Positions 45,185-54,037 of a stretch of DNA of 64,000 nt are shown here, piece after piece. The stretch is from Paracoccus haematequi. Its GTDB lineage: Bacteria > Pseudomonadota > Alphaproteobacteria > Rhodobacterales > Rhodobacteraceae. The position numbers and the translations under genes were made by a program. Position 1 is the first letter of the stretch, and the number at the start of each line of letters is the position of its first letter. The stretch is from assembly GCF_900631945.1 (NCBI RefSeq), contig NZ_UZWE01000023.1, positions 78,973 to 142,972 of the forward strand, written 5' to 3'. The notes below the pieces were generated by a model that saw only the letters and a program-made list of their open reading frames with translations, did no database searches and was not told the DNA's origin.

Positions 45185-45990
45185 ATGTTCGTCCTTTCGA
45201 TCAGCAGTTCCAGCGTCACGCCGACCGGGTTTTCCCCGCATGTCAGCGCGCCGCGCATGATGGTGCCCGTGATGTCCACAACCTCGATCGGGACATGGGC
45301 ACGGCCCCGGATCAGGGTCGCCCCGTCCAGCCGCAGTTCGGTGGCGTGGCAGTCCATGCGGTGGCCATCCGCGAAACGGATATGGTCGATGCTGCCCACG
45401 CCGTGCAGGCGGGCATCGGTGATGCCGTGCCGGGCAGCCAGCGTTTCGATGGCCGTGATCACATCCTCGCCGGGGAGGATCCGGGCCAATAGGCCAGGAC
45501 CATTGCCGCCGCCCTGCGGGGTGAACAGGGTGAAGGCGGTTTCGGCGTCGGGCAGGGCCTCGAACCAGGCGTCCGGGGCGCCGATCCCCGATGCCGGGGC
45601 ATCCGCCGCCAGGATGCTGTCGAAGGGCAGCAGATGGCCCATCGTGCCTGCCCAGGTGCCGTGGCAATGCAGGAAGGGCGCGCCATCCTTCCAGCCGACC
45701 GTGGCGGTCGCGCGGGCGATGGTCACCGGCCCGTCCGGCGCATGGGTATCGGAATACCAGGCCGCATGGATGCCGTCGGTCGAGGGCGCGGGCAGGACGA
45801 AGCGCAGCGGGTCGCAGGTCACGCCGTCCAGCCAGACCACGCCGCCCTTGCAGCCCGCCTGCGCGAACAGATCGCCCACCGCGTCCATCACCGTCTGTCC
45901 CGCGCGCAGCACCCCCGACAGGGGCCGCAGATCCGCGCGCACGGCAACCGCGCGTTCCGCCGCGCGCGGGCCGGGATGGATCATCCTCAT
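45181..45990 (-). CDS. Tandem PCC (DUF296/PPC) domain protein
   Basis: A 269-residue protein with two copies of the PCC/DUF296 fold. The first (about 15-125) carries GCKGGVVWLDGVTCDPLRFV and PFLHCHGTW with the conserved histidines. The second (about 150-265) carries LLARILPGEDVITAIETLAA, DARLHGVGSIDHIRFADG and MRGALTCGENPVGVTLELLI. PCC domains occur in plant AT-hook proteins and in bacterial proteins of mostly unknown function, often trimeric with a metal site. Placed between an acyl-CoA ligase and a dehydrogenase, it may be an enzyme or small-molecule sensor; DNA binding is not implied by sequence. The start is 10 bases after the ligase stop codon. Confidence 0.75.
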   Translation of the reverse strand: MRMIHPGPRAAERAVAVRADLRPLSGVLRAGQTVMDAVGDLFAQAGCKGGVVWLDGVTCDPLRFVLPAPSTDGIHAAWYSDTHAPDGPVTIARATATVGWKDGAPFLHCHGTWAGTMGHLLPFDSILAADAPASGIGAPDAWFEALPDAETAFTLFTPQGGGNGPGLLARILPGEDVITAIETLAARHGITDARLHGVGSIDHIRFADGHRMDCHATELRLDGATLIRGRAHVPIEVVDITGTIMRGALTCGENPVGVTLELLIERTNI

Positions 45991-46000
45991 GCCGGGGCCC

Positions 46001-47590
46001 TCATGCCGGGGTCTTGTCCAGCAACCCGCGCGCCTCGATTTCCTCGCGGATCATCTTCTTGGTGATCTTGCCATAGGCCGATTTCGGCAGGCTGTCCCAG
46101 AACAGGAACCGCTTGGGCATCTTGTAGCGCGAGAGCCTACCGTCGAGGAACGCCGCCAGTTCCGCCTCGGTCACCGGGGCGTTCGCCACACAGACCGCCC
46201 AGCCGATCTCGCCCCACAGCGGATCGGGCAGGCCCAGAACCGCGACTTCGCTGATGGCGGGATGGGTGAGGATCTTCTCCTCGATCTCGCGCGGATAGAC
46301 GTTGGACCCGCCGGAAATGAACATGTCCGACTGCCGCCCGGTGATGTAGACGAAGCCCTCTTCGTCCATGTGGCCCAGGTCGCCGGTGCGGAACCAGCCA
46401 TCGCGGAAGGATTTCGCGTTGGCCTCGGGGTTTTGGTAATAGCCCGCGAAGACGGCGGGGCCGATGCAGCAGATTTCCCCGGTCTCGCCCGGCGCGACCT
46501 CGCGGCCCTGTTCGTCCTGGATCTGGATCTCGATCCCCGTCCGGGCATGGCCGCAGGTGCCGATGCGGGCGGTGGGGCCGTCTTGGGCCTGATGCAGGTG
46601 GGCGGGCAGGACGGTGATGTTGCCGGTGACTTCGCCAAGGCCGAAATACTGGACCAGCACGGGGCCGAGCGTGTTCAGCGCGCGCTGCTGGTCCACCCGG
46701 TACATCGGCGCGCCGGCATAGATCACATAGCGCAGCGACGACGTGTCGGCCCCGGCGGTCGAGGGGTGTTCGACCAGCAGCTTCAGGATCGTCGGAACGG
46801 TGAACATGGTCGACACGCGCCATTCCCGCACCAGATCCCAGACTTGCGCCACGTCGAAACGCTCGGTCGGCAGCAGCACGGTCTTTACCCCCCGTGCCAC
46901 CTGGGTCAGCTGATGGACCCCCGCGCCGTGCGACAAAGGCGCCACCACCAGCGAGGCATCCGCCCCCGTCAGCCCCGGCATCAGGTCGGCCAAGTGGTTC
47001 GTGACGACAAAGGCCATCTGCCCATGCGTCAGGACCGAGGCCTTGGGCCGCCCTGTGGTGCCCGAGGTGAAGAAGAACCAGCAGGGATCGTCGCGGTCCA
47101 CGGCGGCAACCTGCGGGTGCTGGCCCAGGTGGTCGGCTGTGATCACATCGACGGACGGCCCGAAATCCGCCGCGCCGAAGGCCAGCGTCGTCACGCTGCA
47201 GGCGGCCGCATGGTCCGGGAACGCGGCGTTGCAGAACATCAGCGTCGCGCCCGAGGCTTCGGTCAGATAGGCGACCTCATCCGGCGTCTGGCGGAAGTTG
47301 GCGGGCACCCAGACGCCGCCCGCGCGCCAGACCGCGAACATCGCCTGCATCATCTCCATGCAGTTCTGCGACTGGCACATCACCCGACAGCCCTTGCGCA
47401 GCCCGAAGCGGGTCTGCAAGGCATGGGCCAAGGCATCGGTGCGGGCGTCCCATTCGGCCCAGGTCCAGCGGGCATCGCCCATCACCAGGGCCACGCCATC
47501 CGGGTCGCGCCGCGCCGCCTGCGCCAGGAAGGTCGCAAGGTTCATCACGCGGGTGGAGACGGGGGCCAGCCCGCCCACGGGGTCGGTCAT
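46001..47590 (-). CDS. AMP-forming acyl-CoA ligase
   Basis: A 529-residue ANL enzyme: WFFFTSGTTGRPKASVLTHG (ATP loop), YFGLGEVTGNITVLP (A5), GEICCIGPAVFAGYYQNPEA, WFRTGDLGHMDEEGFVYITG with the adenylate-binding Asp, the hinge ISGGSNVYPREIEEK, and the catalytic lysine in LPKSAYGKITKK near the C terminus. It should activate the carboxylic acid imported by the TRAP system. The start overlaps the thiolase stop (ATGA). An internal ATG at residue 16 (MNLATFLAQA) is an alternative start. Confidence 0.92.
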   Translation of the reverse strand: MTDPVGGLAPVSTRVMNLATFLAQAARRDPDGVALVMGDARWTWAEWDARTDALAHALQTRFGLRKGCRVMCQSQNCMEMMQAMFAVWRAGGVWVPANFRQTPDEVAYLTEASGATLMFCNAAFPDHAAACSVTTLAFGAADFGPSVDVITADHLGQHPQVAAVDRDDPCWFFFTSGTTGRPKASVLTHGQMAFVVTNHLADLMPGLTGADASLVVAPLSHGAGVHQLTQVARGVKTVLLPTERFDVAQVWDLVREWRVSTMFTVPTILKLLVEHPSTAGADTSSLRYVIYAGAPMYRVDQQRALNTLGPVLVQYFGLGEVTGNITVLPAHLHQAQDGPTARIGTCGHARTGIEIQIQDEQGREVAPGETGEICCIGPAVFAGYYQNPEANAKSFRDGWFRTGDLGHMDEEGFVYITGRQSDMFISGGSNVYPREIEEKILTHPAISEVAVLGLPDPLWGEIGWAVCVANAPVTEAELAAFLDGRLSRYKMPKRFLFWDSLPKSAYGKITKKMIREEIEARGLLDKTPA

Positions 47591-48756
47591 CGCGCGCGCT
47601 CCAGGATGGAGCAGTAGTTGGCGACCGCCGTGCCGCCCATGTTGAAGACTCCGGCCAGGGTCGCGCCGGGCACCTGCATGTCGCCCGCGTCGCCGGTTAA
47701 CTGCATCGCGGCCATCACATGCTGGCTCACGCCGGTCGCGCCGATGGGATGGCCGCGCGATTTCAGCCCGCCCGAGGGGTTCACCGGCAGCGCGCCGTCG
47801 ATCCGCGTGGTGCCTTCGCGGATCACGCGCCAGCCCTGGCCGCGCGGGGCAAGGCCCATCGCCTCGTATTCGATCATCTCGGCGGTGGTGAAGCAGTCGT
47901 GGGTTTCCACCAGCGACAGATCAGAGATCGCCAGCCCCGCCTGATCCAGCGCCTGACGCCAGACCCGGTGCGCGCCCGCGAATTCGGTCGGATCGCGGCG
48001 CGACAGGGCCAGGGTGTCGCCCGCCTGCGCCCGCGCGCGGAACCGGATGGCGCGGGTCAGCCCCTCGGCCACCTCGGGCGCGGCCAGCACGATCGCCGCC
48101 GCGCCGTCCGACACCAGCGAGCAATCCGTGCGCCGCAGCGGCCCCGCCACCAGCGGGTTCTTGTCCGAGGGCATGTTGCAGAAGGCCAGGTCGAAGGGCT
48201 TCTGCATATGCGCGTAAGGGTTGCGCGCGCCGTTGGCGTGGTTCTTGGCGGCGATCATCGCCAGTTCCTCGGACTTGTCGCCGTTTTGCTGGAAATAGGC
48301 GTCGGTGATGCGCCCAAACACGCCCGCGAAGCCGCCGGGCGTGTCGCCTTCCTCGGCGACGTAACTGGCCGACAGCAGCACGCCCCCCACATCGGCGATG
48401 GGAATGGCGGTCATCTTTTCCGCGCCGATCACAAGCGCCACCTTGCCGCGCCCCGAGGCGATGAAATCCGCCGCCGCGTAAAGCGCCGCCGACCCCGTGG
48501 CGCAGGCGTTTTCGGTGCGCATGAAGGGGACGCCCGCAAGCTCGGGGCTGCCCATGGCGACCAGCGCGCCCTGAAAATCCTGGCGTTGGAAGCCGTTGTT
48601 GTAGACGCCGGTGAAGATGCCGTCCACGGCGTCAGGGGCGATCCCGGCATGGTCCAGCGCGGGCAGCGCGACCTCGGCCATCAGGGCCATGGTATCGGGC
48701 GCCTCGGCCTTGCCGAATTTCGTATGCGCCCAGCCGACGATCAGGGGGTCTGTCAT
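47587..48756 (-). CDS. Thiolase family protein (SCP2-thiolase-like acyl-CoA acyltransferase)
   Basis: A 389-residue thiolase of the SCP-x type. The nucleophile Cys lies in TENACATGSAALYAA. The later ETHDCFTTAEMIEYEAMGLA and NPSGGLKSRGHPIGATGVSQ carry the His and replace the typical CxGxG of classical thiolases (the end has VFNMGGTAVANYCSI). It probably cleaves a 3-ketoacyl-CoA made by the ligase and dehydrogenase in this operon. The start overlaps the IclR stop (ATGA). Confidence 0.9.
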   Translation of the reverse strand: MTDPLIVGWAHTKFGKAEAPDTMALMAEVALPALDHAGIAPDAVDGIFTGVYNNGFQRQDFQGALVAMGSPELAGVPFMRTENACATGSAALYAAADFIASGRGKVALVIGAEKMTAIPIADVGGVLLSASYVAEEGDTPGGFAGVFGRITDAYFQQNGDKSEELAMIAAKNHANGARNPYAHMQKPFDLAFCNMPSDKNPLVAGPLRRTDCSLVSDGAAAIVLAAPEVAEGLTRAIRFRARAQAGDTLALSRRDPTEFAGAHRVWRQALDQAGLAISDLSLVETHDCFTTAEMIEYEAMGLAPRGQGWRVIREGTTRIDGALPVNPSGGLKSRGHPIGATGVSQHVMAAMQLTGDAGDMQVPGATLAGVFNMGGTAVANYCSILERAR

Positions 48757-49547
48757 GGGGTTGTCCTTTCGGTGTCGGGATCGGCAAGGCGCGCGGCGAT
48801 AAGCGCGGCCTCGCGGTGGAGCAGCGCGGCAAGCTCCGCCTGCCGCGCGGGAGTCATGCGGTGTTCGACGGCGGCGATGGAGAGCGCCCCGGCAGGCCGC
48901 CCGTCCGGCCAGCGGATCGCCACGCCGAGGCCCCAGGAACCGGCCACGATCCGTCCGGGGTTCAGCGCGTGGCCGCGTTCCCGCGCCATCGCCAGATCGG
49001 CGCGCAGGTCGGGCATCAGATCGCCCACCAGTGGCGCCACGCGGGCCAGCAGCGCCGCCGCCTCCGCCTCGGGCAGGGCGGCGAGGATCGCAAGCGCCCC
49101 CGCGCCGACGCCCGCAGGCTTGCGGTCGCCGCGCATGAGCGCATGGGTGCGGACCGGGAAATCGCCCTCGATCCGTTCCAGGCAGAGCGTATGGTCGTCC
49201 TGCGGCACGGTCAGCAGCACGGTGTCGCCGGTCTCCCGCGCCAGCCGCAGCATGGCGTCGCGGGCATGGTGGACGATGCCGTGGCGTTCCGCCGCGAAGC
49301 CCGCCAGCAGATAGGTTTCCGGTCCCAGGTGATAGCGCCGCGTCGCGCGGTCCTGTTCGACCAGCCGCGCCGCGCCAAGCGCCAGCAGCAGCCGCCGCGC
49401 CGTGGGCCGCGCCAGGCCTGAGGCCGCCGCCAGTTGCGACAGCCCCAGGCCCTGCGCCCCGCCCCGCCCAACCAGGGACAGCAGCGACAGCGCACGCGCC
49501 ACCGCCTGCGTTCCGCCTGTGTCAGCCGGGGCGGGTTCGTCGCGCAT
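48753..49547 (-). CDS. IclR-family transcriptional regulator
   Basis: A 264-residue protein. The N-terminal winged helix is LGLSQLAAASGLARPTARRL followed by the wing AARLVEQDRATRRYHLGPET. The C-terminal effector domain contains GDTVLLTVPQDDHTLCLERI and GRKPAGVGAGALAILAALPE-type residues. It lies inside the operon between dctP and the thiolase (one-base overlap with dctP, 4-base overlap with the thiolase), so it is produced together with the pathway it probably regulates. Confidence 0.9.
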   Translation of the reverse strand: MRDEPAPADTGGTQAVARALSLLSLVGRGGAQGLGLSQLAAASGLARPTARRLLLALGAARLVEQDRATRRYHLGPETYLLAGFAAERHGIVHHARDAMLRLARETGDTVLLTVPQDDHTLCLERIEGDFPVRTHALMRGDRKPAGVGAGALAILAALPEAEAAALLARVAPLVGDLMPDLRADLAMARERGHALNPGRIVAGSWGLGVAIRWPDGRPAGALSIAAVEHRMTPARQAELAALLHREAALIAARLADPDTERTTP

Positions 49548-50563
49548 CAGGCAAGCTGCCGTCCGATGGCGGCTTCCAGGATGGCCCAGGCCTCGTCGCC
49601 ATAGGTCTTCTTCCATTCGGCATAGAAGCCCGCTTCGCGCAGCTTGTCCTCGAACGCCTTGGGATCGGCGTCGTTGAAGACGAAGCCTTGGGCTTCCAGG
49701 TCGGTTTTCAGCGTTGCGTTCATCGCGGCGATGTCCTCGCGCTGCTTGAGGGCGGCGGCGTTGAAGTTGTCGGCCACGGCGGCCTGGATGTCCTCGGGCA
49801 GGGCGGCCCAGGCGCGGCGGTTGCCCAGCATCCAGAAGCCGTCCCACATGTGGTTGGTCATCGAGCAGTATTTCTGCACCTCCCACAGCTTGGCGACCTT
49901 CATGATCGCCAGCGGGTTTTCCTGTCCGTCCACGATGCCGGTCTGAAGCGCGGTATAGACCTCGGCGAAGTTGATCGACGCGGGGGCCGAGCCGAAGGCG
50001 GTGAACAGCGAGGTCCACAGCGGCGACACGGGAACGCGGATCTTGAAGCCTTCCAGGTCGGCGGGCGCGGTGATGGGCTTCGTGGAGGAGGTGATCTGGC
50101 GGAAGCCGTTGTCCCAGATCTTCTCCATCACCACCAGGCCCGCGCCTTCGATCTGGCCGCGTTCATAGGCGCCCAGTTCGCCATCCATGGCCTTCCACAC
50201 GGTGTCATAGTCCGGGAAGGCGAAGCCCACGCCGTTGATGGACGCATTGGGGACCAGCGTGGACAGGATGATCGGCGACAACTGAAAGAATTCCACCCCG
50301 CCCGACCGCAGCTGTCCCAGAACGTCGGTATCCGCGCCAAGCTGGTTCGACGGGAAGATCTGCAAATCGAAGCGTCCGCCGGTGGCCTCCAGGATGGCCT
50401 TCTGCGCCTCGGCCAGGCGGACGTTGCTGGGATGGTCCAGCGGCTGATTGTTCGCCACCTTGTAGCTGAATTCGGCGGCCATCGCCGGGCGGACCCGGAT
50501 GAACGGCGTGGCCAGGGCGCCGGCGGCGGCGCCCAGCATGATGGTGCGGCGGGTGATGGTCAT
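49547..50563 (-). CDS. TRAP transporter solute-binding protein DctP family
   Basis: A 338-residue periplasmic protein with a twin-arginine-like signal (TRRTIMLGAAAGALATPF, cleavage near RPAMAAEF). DctP features are LAEAQKAILEATGGRFDLQI, FPSNQLGADTDVLGQLRSGG, GFRQITSSTKPITAPADLEG, KIRVPVSPLWTSLFTAFGSA with the carboxylate-binding Arg, and VDGQENPLAIM. It captures an organic acid for the DctQM fusion permease. The ligand is not predictable beyond a carboxylate. Confidence 0.92.
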   Translation of the reverse strand: MTITRRTIMLGAAAGALATPFIRVRPAMAAEFSYKVANNQPLDHPSNVRLAEAQKAILEATGGRFDLQIFPSNQLGADTDVLGQLRSGGVEFFQLSPIILSTLVPNASINGVGFAFPDYDTVWKAMDGELGAYERGQIEGAGLVVMEKIWDNGFRQITSSTKPITAPADLEGFKIRVPVSPLWTSLFTAFGSAPASINFAEVYTALQTGIVDGQENPLAIMKVAKLWEVQKYCSMTNHMWDGFWMLGNRRAWAALPEDIQAAVADNFNAAALKQREDIAAMNATLKTDLEAQGFVFNDADPKAFEDKLREAGFYAEWKKTYGDEAWAILEAAIGRQLA

Positions 50564-50588
50564 TGGGGTTTCCTCCCTCCCAGAAGGT

Positions 50589-52469
50589 TCAGTTTGAAAG
50601 CAACGCGGTCGAGAACCAGGGCACGGCGGCGATGGCCAGCAGGCCGACCATCAGCGCGGCCAGATAGGGCCAGATCTTCGCCATCACCTGTTCGGCGGGC
50701 ACGTTGGCGATCTTGCAGGCGATATAGAAGCCGATGCCGATGGGCGGGGCCATCAGCCCGATGTTCATCGCCGTGACGATCACCATGGCATAATGAATGT
50801 CGTGGATCCCCAGGCCGCGCGCGATGGGGAACATGATCGGTGCCAGCAACACGATGGCGGGCAGGCCTTCCAGCACGCAGCCCAGCACCAGGAAGATCAG
50901 GATCGAGGCGCCCATGAACACGATCCAGCCGCCCGGCAGGCCTGTCACCAGCACCATCAGGTCGCGCGCGAAGCCCGATTGCGTCAGCGCCCAGGCCATG
51001 GCGGATGCCGCGCCCAGGATCAGCAGGATCGCCCCCGACATGGCGGCGGTTTCCACCAGCATCGTGCCGGTGCGCCGCAGCGGGATGCCGCCATACAGCA
51101 CCGCGCCGATGATGAAGGCATACAGCGTGGCGATGGTGCTGACCTCGGTCGCGGTGGCGACGCCGCCGCCGACCAGGCTGCGGATCATGAAGGGCAGCAC
51201 CAGGGCGGGCGCGGCGATCAGGGCGGTCCTGCCGATCACGGACAGGGGGGCGCGGCGCACCCCCTCCATCCGTTCGCCACGGGCCTTCCAGCGGGCCAGG
51301 ACCGCCAGCACGACCAGCAGCACCATGGCGATGGCGAAGCCGCTGGTGAACAGCCCGGCGATGGACACGCCCGCCACCGATCCCAGCACGATCAGCACGA
51401 TCGAGGGCGGCACGGTATCGGCCATCGCCGCCCCGGTCGCCAGCAGCGCGGTCATTTCCGGCGCGGAATGGCCCCGGCGGCGCATTTCGGGAAACAGCGC
51501 GGGCGCGACCGTCGCCATGTCGGACACCTTGGACCCGGAAATCCCCGACACCAGGAACATGGATCCCAGCAGCACATAGCTCATCCCCGCCTTCACATGG
51601 CCGAACATGGATGCCAGGAAGCTGACGATGGCGCGGCCCATGCCGGTCGCGTCCAGGATGCAGCCCAGCAGCACGAAGACCGGCACCGACAGCAGGATCA
51701 GCGACGACATGCCTTCGTCGATACGGCCCATCATCACGAAGACGGGCGCGTGGCTGGCGAAGGTCAGATATCCCAGCGTGGCCAGCGCGAAGCAGAAGGC
51801 GATGGGCACCCCCACAGCCAGAAGCGCCCCCGCGAACAGGCCCAGGAACAGCGGCAGGTTCCAGTTGCCAAGCGCCAGCACGGCGGGTTTCGCCCACCAC
51901 AGCCCGGCCACGATGGCGCCCGCCACCAGCAGCGTGCCCGCGATCACCCCCCATTCCCGCGTGCGCACCACGGACAGCACCATCAGCAGCGCCATCAGCC
52001 CGATCCCGGCGGGCAGGGCCGAGGCGCGCCAGGACATCGGGATCTGCAAGGCGGGCGAGGTGACGAAGGATTCCTCGTAGGCGTATTCGACCGCGACCGG
52101 GAACAGCCGCACCAGCAGCACGCAGACCAGCACGCTGCCCGCGATCTCCAGCACGCGGGCCAGCCGGCCGGGCAGCAGCGGCAGGAACACAGTCAGCCGC
52201 ATGTGTTCGTGCCGGTCCACGGCAAGCGCGGCGCCCAGCATCGCCATCCAGATGAAGCTGATCGAGGCGACCTCGTCCCCCCAGATCAGCGGCTTGTGCA
52301 GGACATATCGGAAGAAGACATTGGCCAGCACCATCACGATCATCACGACCAGCAGCCCGGCGGCGGCGATCTCGACCGGGCGCATCCAGGTCTCGGCGCG
52401 CTTGGGTTCGCTCAGCGCCTCGATGCCGCCAAGCGCCAGTTCGGCGTCCTGCGCCTCGGTATGGTGCAT
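50589..52469 (-). CDS. TRAP transporter fused small and large permease (DctQ-DctM)
   Basis: A 626-residue membrane protein. Residues about 25-180 are the four-helix DctQ part (VMVLANVFFRYVLHKPLIWG, DEVASISFIWMAMLGAALAV). From about 195 on it is DctM with LFAGALLAVGVPIAFCFALA, GSMFLVSGISGSKVSDMATV, TVPPSIVLIVLGSVAGVSIA and MFPIARGLGIHDIHYAMVIV. ATG 52469 is chosen over an upstream GTG/ATG because AAGGGGGG precedes it and it starts the DctQ part. It is the first gene of the operon, 25 bases before dctP, and uses an ion gradient to import the acid. Confidence 0.92.
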   Translation of the reverse strand: MHHTEAQDAELALGGIEALSEPKRAETWMRPVEIAAAGLLVVMIVMVLANVFFRYVLHKPLIWGDEVASISFIWMAMLGAALAVDRHEHMRLTVFLPLLPGRLARVLEIAGSVLVCVLLVRLFPVAVEYAYEESFVTSPALQIPMSWRASALPAGIGLMALLMVLSVVRTREWGVIAGTLLVAGAIVAGLWWAKPAVLALGNWNLPLFLGLFAGALLAVGVPIAFCFALATLGYLTFASHAPVFVMMGRIDEGMSSLILLSVPVFVLLGCILDATGMGRAIVSFLASMFGHVKAGMSYVLLGSMFLVSGISGSKVSDMATVAPALFPEMRRRGHSAPEMTALLATGAAMADTVPPSIVLIVLGSVAGVSIAGLFTSGFAIAMVLLVVLAVLARWKARGERMEGVRRAPLSVIGRTALIAAPALVLPFMIRSLVGGGVATATEVSTIATLYAFIIGAVLYGGIPLRRTGTMLVETAAMSGAILLILGAASAMAWALTQSGFARDLMVLVTGLPGGWIVFMGASILIFLVLGCVLEGLPAIVLLAPIMFPIARGLGIHDIHYAMVIVTAMNIGLMAPPIGIGFYIACKIANVPAEQVMAKIWPYLAALMVGLLAIAAVPWFSTALLSN

Positions 52470-52608
52470 CTGTCGTCCCCCCTTCGCGGCGGTCGCAGCC
52501 CCTCCCGGCTGCGGGGGAGTCCATATGGTGGACACCCCTCGCCTTGTCTTTCATCAGGAAATAAGCAGGGTCCGAGGCGGCGGGCAACCATTATCTTGCG
52601 AAAGCCGC

Positions 52609-52631
52609 TGGAATTCCGACGGGGCATTCCA
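52609..52631. promoter_or_regulatory. TGGAAT-n11-ATTCCA repeat upstream of the TRAP operon, possible IclR site
   Basis: TGGAAT (52609-52614) and ATTCCA (52626-52631) are inverted, 140 bases before the DctQM start and 109 before the Nramp-like gene. The half-sites resemble the TGGAAA/TTTCCA halves of the IclR box, but the spacing is longer. It lies in the 270-base divergent region (52470-52739), which holds no other gene. Confidence 0.3.
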
Positions 52632-52739
52632 TCACGTGGATAACCGGCGCGGCATTCCTGTCCTGATGCGGAACGATATGGCGGATCAAGGCCTTATATG
52701 ACCACCCCCGGTCCCTGGCGAACCAGCGAAGAGAGATTG

Positions 52740-53996
52740 ATGACACACGGAAACCACCCCCCCGCCGAGCCGAAATGGAACCTTGTCGGCCCCGGCCTGG
52801 TCGTCGCCGCGACCGGCGTGGGCGCGGCCGATCTGATCGCCACCACCGTTGCGGGCAGCAAATACGGCTATGCCCTGCTGTGGGCGGTGGTCGCGGGCTG
52901 CATCATGAAGGTGATCCTGGTCGAGGGCGCGGGCCGTTACACCCTTGCCACCGGCAACACCATCTTTGAAGGCTGGTCCAGCCTGGGCCGTTGGACCCAT
53001 TGGTATTTCGGACCCTATATCGTCATCTGGGGCTTCGTCTACGGCGCCGCCGCAATGGCGGGGACGGGGCTTGCGCTGTATTCGCTGCTGCCCTTCGGCA
53101 GCGTGGCGGCCTGGGGGATCGTGTCGGGCCTGCTGGGCCTGGCCCTGGTCTGGTCCGGCCGCTACGACCTGTTCGAGAAGGTGCTGACCGCCATGGTGAT
53201 CCTGATGTTCATCACCATGCTGCTGGCCGCCATCCTGACCCTGCCGAACCTGGCCGAGATCGCGGCAGGCCTGGTCCCCGTGATCCCCGAGGGCGCGATG
53301 ATCAACGTGTTGTCGGTGGCGGGCGGCGTCGGCGGCACGATCACGCTGGCGGCCTATGGCTATTGGCTGCGCGAAAAGGGCTGGACCACGCCGCGCTTCA
53401 TGAGGGTGATGCGGCTGGACAATGGGATCGCCTATCTGGTGACGGGGATCTTCGTCATCTCGACCCTGATCGTCGGGGCCGAGCTTCTGTATTCCGCGCA
53501 GATCGCCATCGGCAGCGGCGACCAAGGCATGGTCGACCTGGCAGGCGTGCTGGCCGACCGTTACGGCGCCTGGATGGGCAAGCTGTTCCTGGTGGGCTTC
53601 TGGGCGGCGTCGATGTCGTCGCTGGTGGGCGTCTGGAACGGTGTCAGTCTGATGTTCGCGGATTTCTTCGGCCATGTGCAGGGCAAGCCGCACGACCATC
53701 CCGACCGGCTGTCGGGCGGGCGATACTATAAGTTCTATATCGTCTGGCTGACGATCCCGCCGATGGTCATGCTGTTTTTGGGCCAGCCGGTCTATCTGAT
53801 CCTGGCCTATGGCGTGCTGGGCGCGCTGTTCATGCCCTTCATGGCAATCACGCTTCTGTGGATCCTGAACACCGCCCGCACCCCCGCCGAATGGCGCAAC
53901 GGGCTGGTGGTCAACATCATGATGGGCCTTTGCGCGCTGACCTTCGCCGCCCTGGCGGTAGACCAGCTTCGCGGCGCCATCATGCGGGTTCTGTAA
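52740..53996 (+). CDS. Nramp-family-like transporter lacking canonical metal-site motifs (first copy)
   Basis: A 418-residue, 11-12-helix LeuT-fold protein of the Nramp family. The first helix reads GPGLVVAATGVGAADLIATT, with GVGAAD (26-31) where canonical Mn/Fe transporters have DPGN. The sixth helix has GGVGGTITLAAYGYWLREKG in place of a MPH-containing motif. Other segments (WAASMSSLVGVWNGVSLMFA, LGALFMPFMAITLLWILN) fit the family. The substrate is therefore doubtful. ATG 52740 has AGAGAG upstream and gives the typical N terminus; the frame also has an ATG at 52698. It is divergent from the TRAP operon and converges on the biotin carboxylase gene. Confidence 0.82.
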   Translation: MTHGNHPPAEPKWNLVGPGLVVAATGVGAADLIATTVAGSKYGYALLWAVVAGCIMKVILVEGAGRYTLATGNTIFEGWSSLGRWTHWYFGPYIVIWGFVYGAAAMAGTGLALYSLLPFGSVAAWGIVSGLLGLALVWSGRYDLFEKVLTAMVILMFITMLLAAILTLPNLAEIAAGLVPVIPEGAMINVLSVAGGVGGTITLAAYGYWLREKGWTTPRFMRVMRLDNGIAYLVTGIFVISTLIVGAELLYSAQIAIGSGDQGMVDLAGVLADRYGAWMGKLFLVGFWAASMSSLVGVWNGVSLMFADFFGHVQGKPHDHPDRLSGGRYYKFYIVWLTIPPMVMLFLGQPVYLILAYGVLGALFMPFMAITLLWILNTARTPAEWRNGLVVNIMMGLCALTFAALAVDQLRGAIMRVL

Positions 53997-54003
53997 GGGC
54001 TTG

Positions 54004-54033
54004 CCCCGGCGCGCGGGCGGCGGCGCGCCGGGG
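54004..54033. terminator. Strong bidirectional terminator hairpin
   Basis: CCCCGGCGCGC (54004-54014) pairs perfectly with GCGCGCCGGGG (54023-54033) around an 8-base loop, and TTTCTC follows on the plus strand. It fills the 41-base gap between the convergent Nramp-like and biotin carboxylase genes. Confidence 0.7.
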
Positions 54034-54037
54034 TTTC

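Noticed and set aside
44225..47617. Plus-strand frame of over 1100 codons opposite the SDR, PCC and ligase genes.
   Set aside because: No ribosome binding site and no homology; it is the shadow of the minus-strand operon.
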